Below, in pieces: positions 46,201 to 64,000 of a stretch of 64,000 bases of DNA. The stretch's first letter is position 1. Each line of letters starts with the position of its first letter. Under the pieces are notes generated by a model, which was not told the origin of the DNA, made no database searches, and saw nothing but the letters and a program-made list of their open reading frames with translations. The translations under genes and the position numbers were made by a program. The DNA lies in NCBI RefSeq assembly GCF_000003815.2, contig NC_049982.1, positions 28,456,329 through 28,520,328 on the forward strand, written 5' to 3'. This stretch comes from Branchiostoma floridae (Eukaryota; Chordata; Leptocardii; Amphioxiformes; Branchiostomatidae).

Positions 46201-49200
46201 ACTGCCAGGCAATGTGATGGTCATGTCTAACACAGAAACAACTTTCGTAACATACCTGGAGGTCTGGCCGGCCTTAGTGGCATCTCCGGTGGCCCGGTTG
46301 ACTGGGGCCTGGTGTAGTTTCTTGGAGGCAACGTTGGGTCCCTTTTGATGAGAGTTTCACCCGAATCTTTCCTTCTCTGACTGGGAGCCTATATCATTGC
46401 GGCACAGAGAAAATTACTCATGTTCTTATCTCATCTGTTTTGGGAGTATTCATTACAATACTAGACGTTCTTCCAACACAACGGTATACATACAGGGATG
46501 AACGTTTCTACGAGGCATAAAGGAGGCCATATACATCAGGGCACTCCAGCCATCACTGAACAGAGATGGAGGCATCATAAACTTTCTGACATGTTTGACC
46601 AATTGTTGACGTCGCGTATCCATGAAATCACATGTTAATACAATCATGTGTCTGTAACTCTCGCGAGTTTACGTTCTTAAGTGATTGGTCATCAGTATTG
46701 ATCCTGAAGAAGTCAACAGTGGCCCTTGAAAATTTGATCCATGTATACCTTTGTGTTGAAAGAAAGTTTAGCATTAGGCCACACCAATTTAATCTCTTGG
46801 TTCACGGATTCGCTCGCTCCTATTTTTTGGGGAAAAAAATAAAAATAAAAATTACCACTCAAATTTTCACCATTAATGAAACCATTCATCAACTTTCTGG
46901 TGTAGCAAATTGGCCTTTATATTATAAGCTCCTTAAAGTGTGGGTACAGGTGCTGTTACTGTACAATAATAGTGTTTTTGTACTTTTTTCAAGCTGAAAA
47001 CATTTTTTCCTTGTGTTTTGGATTAGCCTTTACCTTTACCCCAACCATTTTACAATTTTTATTTTTATTTCGCCCTCTCGCTCCATAATTTTTATGAAAA
47101 AATCCGTGAACCAAGAAATTAAATTGGTGTGGCCTTACACTACCTTTTTATCTTCATTTGTATTAGCTATAAATAATCTCTAGGTTTTTTTAAGGTCTTG
47201 AGATTCTTACGTCCATTGTGATTGACGCCCTCCCCTTGACGAAGGCATCCACGTTGTTGAAGATACTGTTTCCCTCTGTGGTGGCAAACTCAAACTTGCC
47301 CTCCCCACTCGCACACTTCCTGCCTGCTTCCAGGGAGAACTGGGTCTTGTCTCTGCCGTACCTTCAAAGGGACAAAGGAAAAAACAGTGAAATCATTTGT
47401 GAAGATATGAAAGCAGAAGTTTTGCTGCAGTGCCATAGAAAGCCACTAGGGGGACATTATCGACCACAATATGAGAGCCAGCAGAAAAAATGCATTGGAC
47501 AGAACAAGTAAAAAGTTCCCAATAACTGATATTCACAGTTATTGGGAGATATTTTATTCGGTGTGCTGGTTTAGGGAAGGATGATGTATCAATAGGCTCA
47601 ATCAATTATGATGACTGTGTATTGTGTACATGCGTATTAAACAATACACACCATAATTCAAAGAGAAAGTGATGTCAAACCAGTTTAGCTCACTGAAGAG
47701 TTAAACAAGTTGTCACGAAGAAGAAAGATGCTACGTACAGTATTTACAGGTTCCTTGTGCTGGGGAAATTCCCCTCACTAGGCTCTTTTTGAAAAGGACA
47801 TTGAACAGTGGACATTTGGCTTAACATCCAACATCCTAAGGACTGCAACCCTTTCTGGTAGCATGCTCTATGTCATGAGGTGAAGGACAACAGCAGGAAT
47901 CAAACTAACAGCTTCTAGTTCCAGAGGCAGCCAATACTGGCCATGGACTGAGCATGCTATGCACTAATAATGATCTGACTCACCTGCGCAGATATTTGTA
48001 AGGCCAGGTGTAGAGTTCCTCGTTAGTACGTCGGTCCTGCAGTGACAGATGGGTGGGGTTCACCTGTAACAGGTACGGCCCGTCCAGGTCACATCGCTGT
48101 GCTGCCTCTGTCAGTCGCACTACCACCTGGTACGACAGACCTTCAAAAAGAAAGATAAATTTGAATATCAACATGTCTAACAAATCAATATGTCAAAAGT
48201 TGAGTGCAGTTCAAAATCCTTTGAAATTTGCTCATTTTTTATCAATATTCAAACCTTTGGTCCAATCACAAGAAAACTGAGTGACGATGAATTTAATTGT
48301 ATTTAAGGCCTTAAGAGTAGTGGGCTGTTATCCACTGTGTCTAGGACACTGGAAGGTGGAGCCCATCCCTCTCCTTCCACTGCCTTTTACCTCATCAACC
48401 AAAGTCAGGTACCCATTTTTACACCTGGGTGGAGTGAGGAAATTCGCTTAAATGATGTCTAGCCTGGAACGGCATGAATTGAATACTTGACCCAAGCCAC
48501 TCAGGCATTCAATGTCACAGTGATTTTGACCCAAGTTTAAAGCCCTCTTTGCAGTGCTTTCATTGTGAAATTTTGATAAGCCTGAATGAAACTTCCAATA
48601 TTTGAGAAATGATCATTAAATAATTTCTACAATGTATTTTGTTCTGAATCAAATAAGAATCATCCATAACATCACTTATCATTTGCCTAGTACAGTAATT
48701 GCTACTGGTACAACATGTTATGTTCACAGTGAATCTTAAGGCCGCTGACTGTAAAACCACTCACCTCACCTGACTGTAAAACCATGTAACCATACCCTAT
48801 ATTAAAATGCCCCCCTCCAATCAAGTATCAGTTTTTGCTTACTCTCTTGAGCGGCATAGATGACGTTGTCTGCCATGCCACTGTACTCCTGAGCTGTGGC
48901 TCCCTCAGGGGGTTCTGTGGCTCTGTAGGGTGGAGGCTGTGACGAGGGGATCTGTGGGGGGCTGTATGGGGGCGGTGCCGCCGCGCTACTGTCAGCAACA
49001 TTGGGAGAATTCCCTCCAAAAACCGCCTTACACAGCTTCAAGTACCAATTGTTGAGGAGCTTTTCCGTCTCAGCAGCGAAGGAGAGAGTCTTGTCAGGAA
49101 AAACGATATCGATGACGTTGGGTTGGGATTTGTGCTCGGCGCTCGGCGTGATGGCCACGCAGTCCTTGAGGGGGATGATCTTAGCCCCTTTTGGACCCTT

Positions 49201-52200
49201 CTTGGCTTGTTCCTGGCTTTCGAACTGTAGGAGTCGGACCACGCCACTACCGCTGGTGGGGTACAGCAGGAAGTAACGCCTGCTCCAGATTTTCTGTAAA
49301 AACATAGCAAATAGGAAATAAATGACTGTGAAATATTCAATCTTTGACAAAACTATATATATATATATGTCCATTTCACACATCCACGCTCTTGGGCCAT
49401 TCTTGGGATCTTGACTTTTGGTCCTGTGCAAAAGCTCACTTCCTGCAAATGCCAGCCTGCCTAAGACCTTTCCAAGACATCTCAACCTTCCCATCCTGAC
49501 AGTCTCTGGTTACAACTCGGACCAGGAACAAACTTGGACCCAGGCCAGTACTAGTGGCAACCAAAACTTGAACACAAGACAAACAAGCAGACCAACAACA
49601 TTATCTCCGTGTTCACATGTTTTGGGCCTGCTTATACCATCTTGCCCAAAAGGTGAAAAGGCAGTTGATAAATAAAGGCAGTTCCAAATTTTGTATAAGG
49701 AACAGTCATGACACTGAAAAAAGATTTCTTTTGGTTCATTCTTCCTTCCTTTTTTTATATTATCAGTTCATTGATCAGTTCAGGTGGACATTTTTCTCTA
49801 CTTCCTGGCCATTTGTTTAGAAAGGACACTTGATCCTTAAGGGCACTTCCTCTTCCTTCTGACATCTTATCTTGTCACAAGACCTCTTCCACAACGACTA
49901 GTCGGACTACTGCAATTACTTCCTGCTTTGTGATGCAATAACACAAATGGATGTTTGCTAAAGACTTACATTAATAAATATGGGAAGTTAAATAACTGAG
50001 GGTCTGCAAGGCATTAAAGGTTAAACAGTAAATTTATTGTAGCCTGGTCTGCAATACCAGTTAGTAAAGTAAAGAGGTAAAGTTAGGACACTTACAATAA
50101 TAAATTGAGGAGCATTCCCATTAGCACGATAATGCTAGATTTGCACATCTTGTAAAACTAGGACACTAACAATGCCACAACCAGACAATCACATTCTACC
50201 GTAACTTTTGGACAATCTAGCATTTGTCCAAGAAAATTTGGCTGCATTCTGAATAACCAATTTACACATGTACATGTATCATAGTATGTAGAATTACAGC
50301 GTTCTCATTCTGTTGCGCTCAACAAATAATCTACCAAACAATTTGAGGTTTGAAGGTGGACTGACTTCTTCAAATTCGACGATAACCGCCATCGTTTAAG
50401 ATTATCTGTGGAGCGTAATCGGTCACAAAGTCGTTATACCTTGCAGCGAAAGGTATGCAGACCTCCTACATGACTGATGTACAACGTAGAATAGCGAGTT
50501 GACACGGTATGTGGCTTTTGGTTTGCTTTGCATACCGCGTAAACACACCAAGTTTATACTGAAGAGCACAAACTGCATACCTAGGCCACACCAGTTCAAT
50601 TTCTTGGTTCACTGATTTTTTCATAAAAAATATGGAGCGAGAAGGCGAAATAAAAATAAAAATTGAAAAATGGTTGGGGTAAAGGTAACGGCTAATCCAA
50701 AACATAAAGAAAAAAGTTTTCAGCTTGAAAAAAGTACAAAAACACTATTATTGTACAGTAACAGCACCTGTACCCACACTTCATGATGGTCAAATTTGGC
50801 CGAAAAGTTTCCATTCAAACACAGAGTATCGTGTTACCGGGGCTCCCGCGCGGTCCCCGCGGAGGGCTGACGGTGACTGAAACATCTTCTAAAATACAAT
50901 GTATCGTGATAGTTTGAAAAACAACCTCTCGCACGTGCCTCGTCGATATTAAATGAAAACTGGCAGTGTGACACGTCAAATCTTACCGTGTACGTGTGCT
51001 ACACAGTTTTGTCTCAATGTCTTCTGAAATGTGCATAGTTGGTTGATTTAGAAAGGGTGTTCGGTGTGCCAAAAAAGCAAATACTTAGATTGGTCCTAAA
51101 TTTGACTGAAAATCCAAATCTTTTATTTCATATAGGTAATGATATTAAGATCAAACTTTCTGTCTTAGGGATTTTTCAACTTCTACTTAAAACTATTTTT
51201 ATAGCCAATATAAGGTCGAAAAATCGTCATTTTTTCAACTTTTCACACTCAAAGACTCGTAATTCAAAATTGCCTCCATGTTCCAAAAATCCCTAAGACA
51301 CAAAGCTGGAGATATTAGTTGTCGACAATATAAGTCCTGAAAGAGTTGATTTGCACGCGTTTTGCAAGCGATTTAAATACCATGTTTGGTCCTATGTTGA
51401 GTCGCACTGATAGTGACATAGAGTAATTGATACCGCCGTAAACAAGTGTTGTAACATTCAAGGTCACCAATAATGACGCCAGCAGCTTTGTTACATGTCA
51501 CATGTTCCAAACTAAGCGGCAGCAAAACCAAGCTTGCCAAATAATGGTTTATATTGTGAAAATGTTTGTTTTTCTTCTGACGCAAGGCACCCGGGAAAAT
51601 GAGGGCGTTTTCTGCGTGTTTACTGTAACAACCTGCGGGTGACCTCGGATGACCCCAAATAGAACGCCCGTTCTGTTCGATCACGCCAGCGTTCTGTTCG
51701 ATGGAAGATGATTCGTGTTCTAAATCCCCACATAGAAGTCTGGAAATTTTGGGGCCAAATTTTACCATCGTGCTTTAAGGAGCTTATAATATTAAGGCCA
51801 ATTTGCTACACCAGAAAGTTAGTGAATGGTTTCATTAATGGTGAAAATTTGCTGAGTGGTAATTTTTATTTTTATTTTATTTTCCAAAAAAATAGGAGCG
51901 AGCGAATCCGTGAACCAAGAAATTAAATTGGTGTGGCCCTAGACAGATTTATAACATATTTGATCCACTCAAACTGAGATGGACCCCCACTCTTCCGATA
52001 AGTGTGGTAGGTTCTTTAAGGTGTGCTCGAGGTATAGCTCTCCTCAAACACATGTAGGACCTTCATTCAACAATCCTATCCGAGGAAAATTTCCAAGCGA
52101 AAGCTAGGTTCCCATTTACACTTGAGTGAAGAAAGGAAATAATTGTTAAGTGCCTTTCTCAAGGATACAACATTGGGACCCATCAGGGACTTGAAGTTGA

Positions 52201-55200
52201 ACTTGCAACTTAGTTCCTCCAGGTTTTCAATCAACAACCATACATTATAACGACACACCCACGGTTCCAACTAAGGCATTAAGGCATGTTAAGTGGTCAC
52301 GACACACTGTTTGTTAACTTAAGCTCCACAAAACTGCTGTTTCCTCAATTCCAAATCTTTTATCAGACTGTGACCCTAAACAAAGCAAAAACTGGGAAGA
52401 AAAATAAGGTACATTAAACAAATAAATCTTGCATGATATCTTATCAAATGCAAATTGGGGAATAGAGCTACATTGTCAGTCCTGTATATATAGTTATTTA
52501 CAGAAAAGACATTGACATAATGACCAAGATTTGCATATGTCTATGGTACACAGTTGCCTTAGTTATAATTGGAGGCTGCTTTGCAATTGACTAAGCTGTA
52601 AGCATAAAACCCAAGGCAACAACAAATTTGTCAATTATACATTAGCTAGACATACAGCTAATATGTACATTGCTTACAATCATGCATACATCTAGAACCT
52701 GCAAATACAATAGTTACATGTAGGACATGGTAGATTTATTTTAAGTCGTTCTACAAAGGCGAGTTTCCCATTATATAGCAGGGCTCGAAATTTGTTTTGG
52801 GGATTAGGTGCACTGGTGCACCCTGCTTAAAAAATTGGGTGCACCAAAAAATTTTTGGTTGCACCACTTAAATCTAAGTAATAACCTAATAATAAAACTT
52901 AGTTACAGGCTATCAAATCCTTAAACAAGTACCATGACAAACATTTTTATTATCTCTCTAACACTGAGATGTCAAGAATATGATGTACACTAGTATTCTT
53001 TGATATCTTTATGTTTAAAAAAATATTTGGGTGCATCCTGTATGTGCACCCACAGAAAATAATTGGGTGCACAGCTCCAATTTTGGGTGCACCTGGGTGC
53101 ACATGCACCCAGTATTTCGAGCGCTGATATAGCTTGTCTTGACCAAGAGCTTGCTGTTAAATGCTAGAAATTCATAGAATAGCGATGCATTTATCATGTA
53201 CTTCCTGTTTATTTCTGTCTTAAAAGGAAGTCAAAATACATGAATTGTATATGAATTACCTTTTCATTATTACCGGTAGTACAACTCAGTAATATCTTAG
53301 TAGAGAGATTATTTCTTTACACACAGAAACATAAAAAAATGCAATATCAACCATGATGTTCTTGCTTTTGTTTTTATACAAACAAGCTTTAAAAATAAGA
53401 TTTCATCTTCAAAGAGACTTAGATAAGAGCATGTTTTGTATGTACACTACACAGTGGTGATATGCTTGTGTGTGCAGTGGTGAAAAATTAACTTCCATTT
53501 CTAGGAAGGGGTTGACATTTGGAGCTCATAAAACCTCCTCTAAAAATGTTTAAAACACTGTACTGTTACCATAGTCATAATCAGTATTAGTATAAAGGTT
53601 GTCCTGTAGTCTTTGGAGGCTGTTGGGACAGTGGGTTGTTTGTTATCCACTGTGTCTAGGGCACGGTATTGGAAGGCGGAGCTCAGCCCTTTCCATCAAT
53701 TACCTTTTACCTCCCCAACCAAAGTCAGGTGCCCATTTTTACACCAGGGTGGAGTGAGGAAAGTGACGTCATAAAGTCCCTTTTGCCTTACTAGTAAAGA
53801 CATAAAGTCTGGCCATGGGAGTGCAAGGAATCAAACCCATGATCACTCGATCTTGCATCTGTTAGCCTATCCTCTCATTCAATGACACAGTAATTTATGT
53901 GCTGCAAACTTGAATGAATTTACCAACAAATTTGCAATGCTAATAGATTTGACTCTCAGGAGACATTAAGCTAAAGAAACAAATATTTTGGTCTTTTATT
54001 GCGTGAACTTTGCCCGTACATACTGGAATGTTGACATTGTAAACAACATTGTACTCGGACGTTTACAAATAAACGCCCATGTGCAATGTCAATAAAGTAC
54101 ATGGTATAGTTGATTTCGCGGTTCAAATGGAGAATACAAAGAGTTTATTCTTTGTGAAGCCAATACTATGTAAAGAGTGAATGCACATGCCAAATATACC
54201 TTGACAGTCAACTTCTTGCAACAGAATTTACAGAATCGCACATAGTTTTCCATTTGTCACCTAAGCAACTCGTCAATACAAAGGCAATACAAATTTCTTA
54301 GACAAAAGTTACAGAAAAACGAAATAGGACATTAGCAAACATGTTCCAAATACATAGAAGGCTTTCAAGCTTGTATTCTTTTTAGCTACATCACTCTGAT
54401 TTTGCACAAATTATATGAATACTTAACCATATACTGTCTTTTATTAGTCTTAAGTACCAAGAAAAAAAACACAGCAGATACTGAGATAGCTTTACTGCAA
54501 AATTGGGACTTTCAGAAAAAAATACACCACAACAAACAAACAAAAAGACCCCTTCAAAAAAAACAGAAAAACAATGACAACCAAACTGCAAAATTTCTGA
54601 TTGTCTTGTGGCTAGGGTAACATTGTTGTCTTAAGTTAGAATCTTAGAATCCCTGACAGGTCCCAATGTTGTACCCTTAAGAAAGGCAATTTACACCTAT
54701 TTCCTCACCCGACTCAGGTGTACAGTAACACGCGTACCTATCTTCGGTTAGGTACGTCCTCTCATATGGAACATTAAGTCGGAGGCCCCGTGTTTGAGGA
54801 GAGCCACACCTACCACCTCTAGCACCCACAACAATTTTATATCAAAAAGAGTGTATGCTAGGGCTGGGTATCGGTACAGCGTACCGGTACAAAACCGGTT
54901 TTTCTTATTGGACCGGTCCAGAAAAACCGGACCTGAAAAAATTAGGTGGACCGGATGTTGGACCGATTAGAAAATTAATAGATTATTTCAACAGGCATTC
55001 ACACATTTTGACGCTTGTAGGTGGAAGAAAATAACAAGAGTGAAGTAGAGTAGAGTTCATAGTAATTTCTACCAGGTTTTACAGCCAATCGTACAGGTGC
55101 AGTTAGTGTTGAAGGATTTTAAAACGCCGGTGTAAGTCTAATACTCCACCAAACAGATCTATTTGTAGTGAAATGGACCATTGGTATGAGTCATACTGCA

Positions 55201-55604
55201 TCAGGTCCAGGTTCAGGTCCGGACCTGGACCTGATCCTTTGGACCTGAACCGGACCTGGACCTGAATTTTCTGTACCGGTACCCAGCCCTAGTGTATGCC
55301 AATCCCAGTAAGAGTGGATCAAACCTTACTGTACAGTCTTACAATACAAAGCTTTTATTTACTGTACAAAACTGTTAGGCCTAAAGGCTCTTTACATCTT
55401 ATGCAAACAAAAACATATGATTATGAATTGGTAACTGGCAGTCCCTGGTACCTAGTACAATTATTAGTTCACACCCGGAAGTAACCCACCCAAAAGTCTA
55501 AACTACAAAACCAAAAAAAAATGCAAAAACAAACATTTCAAACTCACTTTGATAGCCTTTTGCGATGGCACAGAGAGGTATCCTCCCATCATGGGACCCT
55601 CCAT
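43248..55604 (-). CDS. DOK-family docking protein (PH + IRS-type PTB adaptor)
   Basis: There are eight coding exons on the - strand: 55604-55548, 49293-48843, 48140-47984, 47361-47211, 46388-46256, 45869-45819, 44697-44599 and 44014-43248. All are GT/AG and phases close exactly, giving 621 residues (vertebrate DOK1-3 are about 410-500). Exon 1 gives MEGPMMGGYLSVPSQKAIK, then KIWSRRYFLLYP: a PH domain (about 5-112, with the conserved Trp in NNWYLKL). An IRS-type PTB (about 170-272) has YQVVVRLTEAAQRCDL and TWPYKYLRRYGRDKTQFSLEAG. The tail has proline-rich SH3 ligands (APAPPPPVPRHAPK) and many SH2-type tyrosines: YDAP, YTEP and YEEP (YxxP type), YEDT, YDSL, YDRL, YDEV. DOK proteins bind tyrosine-kinase receptors and recruit RasGAP/Crk/SHIP at the membrane. 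DDX41 is its head-to-head neighbour. Which DOK paralogue it matches is not decidable by eye. Confidence 0.93.
44868..45094. mobile_element. Short TIR element with possible 5-bp TSD
   Basis: The ends TTTTCCACTAGACGGCG and (complement of the right end) CTTTCCACTAGGTCGGCG are inverted, with further pairing of CTCACTGCGACCTAAA against CTCTGTGACCTAAA. It is flanked by GGCAT on both sides (44863-44867 and 45095-45099). It lies in DOK intron 6. Confidence 0.65.
45104..45235 (+). repeat. Dispersed repeat with degenerate hammerhead-like motif, copy B
   Basis: It is homologous to 13881-14019. At 45153-45185 it reads CTAAGA, then a GGTGAC/GTCACC stem, then GAAACGTT. The stem is intact, but CTGA has become CTAA and the GTC triplet GTT. 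It is probably an inactive descendant. Confidence 0.55.
46774..47137. mobile_element. Harbinger-like MITE, copy 1 (TTA TSD)
   Basis: The 358-bp element (46777-47134) has terminal inverted repeats GGCCACACCAATTTAATCTC / complement of AATTAAATTGGTGTGGCC, extending through TTGGTTCACGGAT. It is flanked by TTA on both sides (46774-46776 and 47135-47137). A 3-bp TTA duplication with GG-starting ends fits PIF/Harbinger. It is in DOK intron 4 and has no coding capacity. Confidence 0.85.
48320..48520 (+). repeat. Dispersed SINE-like repeat (TTATCCACTGTGTCTA), copy 1
   Basis: TTATCCACTGTGTCTAG, CCTTCCACTGCCTTTTACCT and AAAGTCAGGTACCCATTTTT with ACACCTGGGTGGAGTGAGG are shared with 53636-53765 and 57854-57985, all in the same orientation. 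No box A/B is obvious. Confidence 0.8.
50581..51941. mobile_element. Harbinger-like element, long copy (1355 bp, CTA TSD)
   Basis: It runs 50584-51938, between CTA direct repeats (50581-50583 and 51939-51941). Its outer ~205 and ~165 bases are the reverse complement of the two halves of the 358-bp MITE at 46777-47134. About 985 bases (50790-51775) lie between them and are absent from the short copy. The interior has no transposase frame I recognise. Either the short copy is a deletion derivative or another element is nested here. Confidence 0.8.
52779..53126. mobile_element. hAT-like element with CAGGGCTCGAAAT ends
   Basis: The left end is CAGGGCTCGAAAT and the right end TATTTCGAGCGCTG, which are inverted. 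ATATAG flanks both sides. The interior is rich in GGTGCACC-type palindromes (TTGGGTGCACCAAAAAA, TGGGTGCACCTGGGTGCAC). CAGGG-type ends suit hAT, though only six flanking bases repeat. A related TTGCAC/GTGCAA-rich stretch lies in DDX41 intron 8 (61690-61990). Confidence 0.7.
53615..53895 (+). repeat. Dispersed SINE-like repeat, copy 2
   Basis: Homologous to 48320-48520 and 57843-58075. The 3' part has GGAATCAAACCCATGATCAC, a tRNA-like box-B complement, so a tRNA-derived origin is possible. Confidence 0.75.
54851..55299. mobile_element. hAT-like MITE, copy 2 (8-bp TSD GTGTATGC)
   Basis: The 433-bp element (54859-55291) begins TAGGGCTGGGTATCGGTAC and ends GTACCGGTACCCAGCCCTA. It lies between perfect 8-base repeats GTGTATGC (54851-54858 and 55292-55299). 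It shares its interior (AAAAACCGGACCTGAAAAA, GTGGACCGGATGTTGGACC) with 36356-36800. It lies in DOK intron 1. Confidence 0.92.
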
Positions 55605-56079
55605 GGTTGGAAATCGGGGATTTCACGTGATTTTTTAGGACAAAACCTTCAGGAAATGATTCATACTGCCTAAAACCCACTGGACCTGAAACTTTCAACA
55701 ACTTCTGACTAGAATGTTCCAAACTGTTAGCTATAGGGGTGTAAATATTCGAAATATACACATAATACTACATAATTTCATCGCTAACATAGTACTAAAT
55801 ATATCATTATCACTTTATTTTATAATATTTATAGTGTAAAGTTTACAACTATTGCCAAAACTGACGAATTATTTAGTTTTATGAAATTTGTAGCTTTTAC
55901 ACCCACTTGTTGATACTTTGGACCGTGCCATTGGCGTGTTGCATTGTGGGATAGATGTCAAGGGTCAGATTTTACCCAGCGTCGATTTTTGGTGTGTTTT
56001 TACGTCGTTTTGACGTTTTCTGTGTCAATAAAGGACGTTGGTTACGCCAGTTTATAGTCTTGGAATACCTGAAGTCAAA
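55605..56079. promoter_or_regulatory. Head-to-head promoter interval of DOK (-) and DDX41 (+)
   Basis: The interval is 475 bases between start codons on opposite strands. It is AT-rich on the DOK side, with TGCATTGTGGGATAG at 55942-55956. ACGTCGTTTTGACGTTTTC and AATAAAGGACGTTGG lie nearer DDX41. No TATA box is placed convincingly. Shared regulation is inferred from the layout. Confidence 0.5.

Positions 56080-64000
<7,921 letters not shown>

Larger units (their letters stand above)
49294..55547. other. DOK intron 1 (6.3 kb), transposon-rich
   Basis: No gene is supported. It holds a long Harbinger-like element (50584-51938), a hAT-like element (52779-53126), a SINE-like repeat (53615-53895), a second hAT-like MITE (54859-55291) and a short inverted pair of repeat fragments (51990-52130 versus 54720-54830). 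Confidence 0.75.

Overview
The window looks like nuclear DNA of a cephalochordate (amphioxus, Branchiostoma-like). It has intron-rich genes with vertebrate-like families, a tandem single-exon TRIM-NHL array, many small inverted-repeat transposons and microsatellites, and two 100-N scaffold gaps (11351-11450, 42698-42797). The organism is inferred from gene content; no database was searched. All exon models below were built by reading splice sites and checking that codon phases close. Region 1-10.3 kb holds three tandem copies of a RING/B-box/coiled-coil/NHL (TRIM2/3-like) ubiquitin ligase gene on the + strand, each about 2 kb and without introns in the coding part. They lie in duplicated units of about 3.3-3.8 kb; the third copy is broken by a 4-base insertion. 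Region 10.9-20.6 kb holds, on the - strand, the first five exons of a calpain (N-terminus and the catalytic-Cys half of the protease core). The His/Asn half is not seen, although the next stretch downstream is the TRIM array. Region 20.6-26.8 kb is repeat-rich and has no gene I can support. 

Region 26.8-32.5 kb holds a - strand RING protein of 583 residues with a Neuralized-type RING and a Q/W/P-rich repeat exon. It is head-to-head, across a 414-bp CCAAT/E2F/E-box-bearing promoter, with a + strand CCDC172-like coiled-coil gene (32.9-40.4 kb, 369 residues). A two-exon - strand gene of unknown family is nested in the last intron of the latter. Region 43.2-55.6 kb holds, on the - strand, an eight-exon DOK-family docking protein (PH, IRS-type PTB, many tyrosine motifs; 621 residues). 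It is head-to-head, 475 bp apart, with the DDX41 RNA helicase gene (+ strand, 56.1 kb to beyond the window end, 414 residues seen). DOK3 and DDX41 are, from memory, also neighbours in human 5q35.3, so this may be ancient microsynteny. 

The most unusual structures are: a six-fold, exactly 100-bp tandem duplication of the splice acceptor plus Walker-A-coding piece of DDX41 exon 8, in which the five upstream copies run into an in-frame stop; a near-perfect 115-bp inverted repeat in DDX41 intron 7 whose two arms each carry a hammerhead-ribozyme-like core, with a further copy in the calpain 5' intergenic/intron sequence; and several short transposon families with intact target-site duplications (hAT-like 8 bp, Harbinger-like 3 bp, and a foldback family ending in TCTCCAAGCA). 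The genes do not form one pathway. They are neighbours with separate jobs: ubiquitin ligases, protease, sperm/cilium coiled-coil protein, tyrosine-kinase adaptor, and nucleic-acid sensor/splicing helicase.
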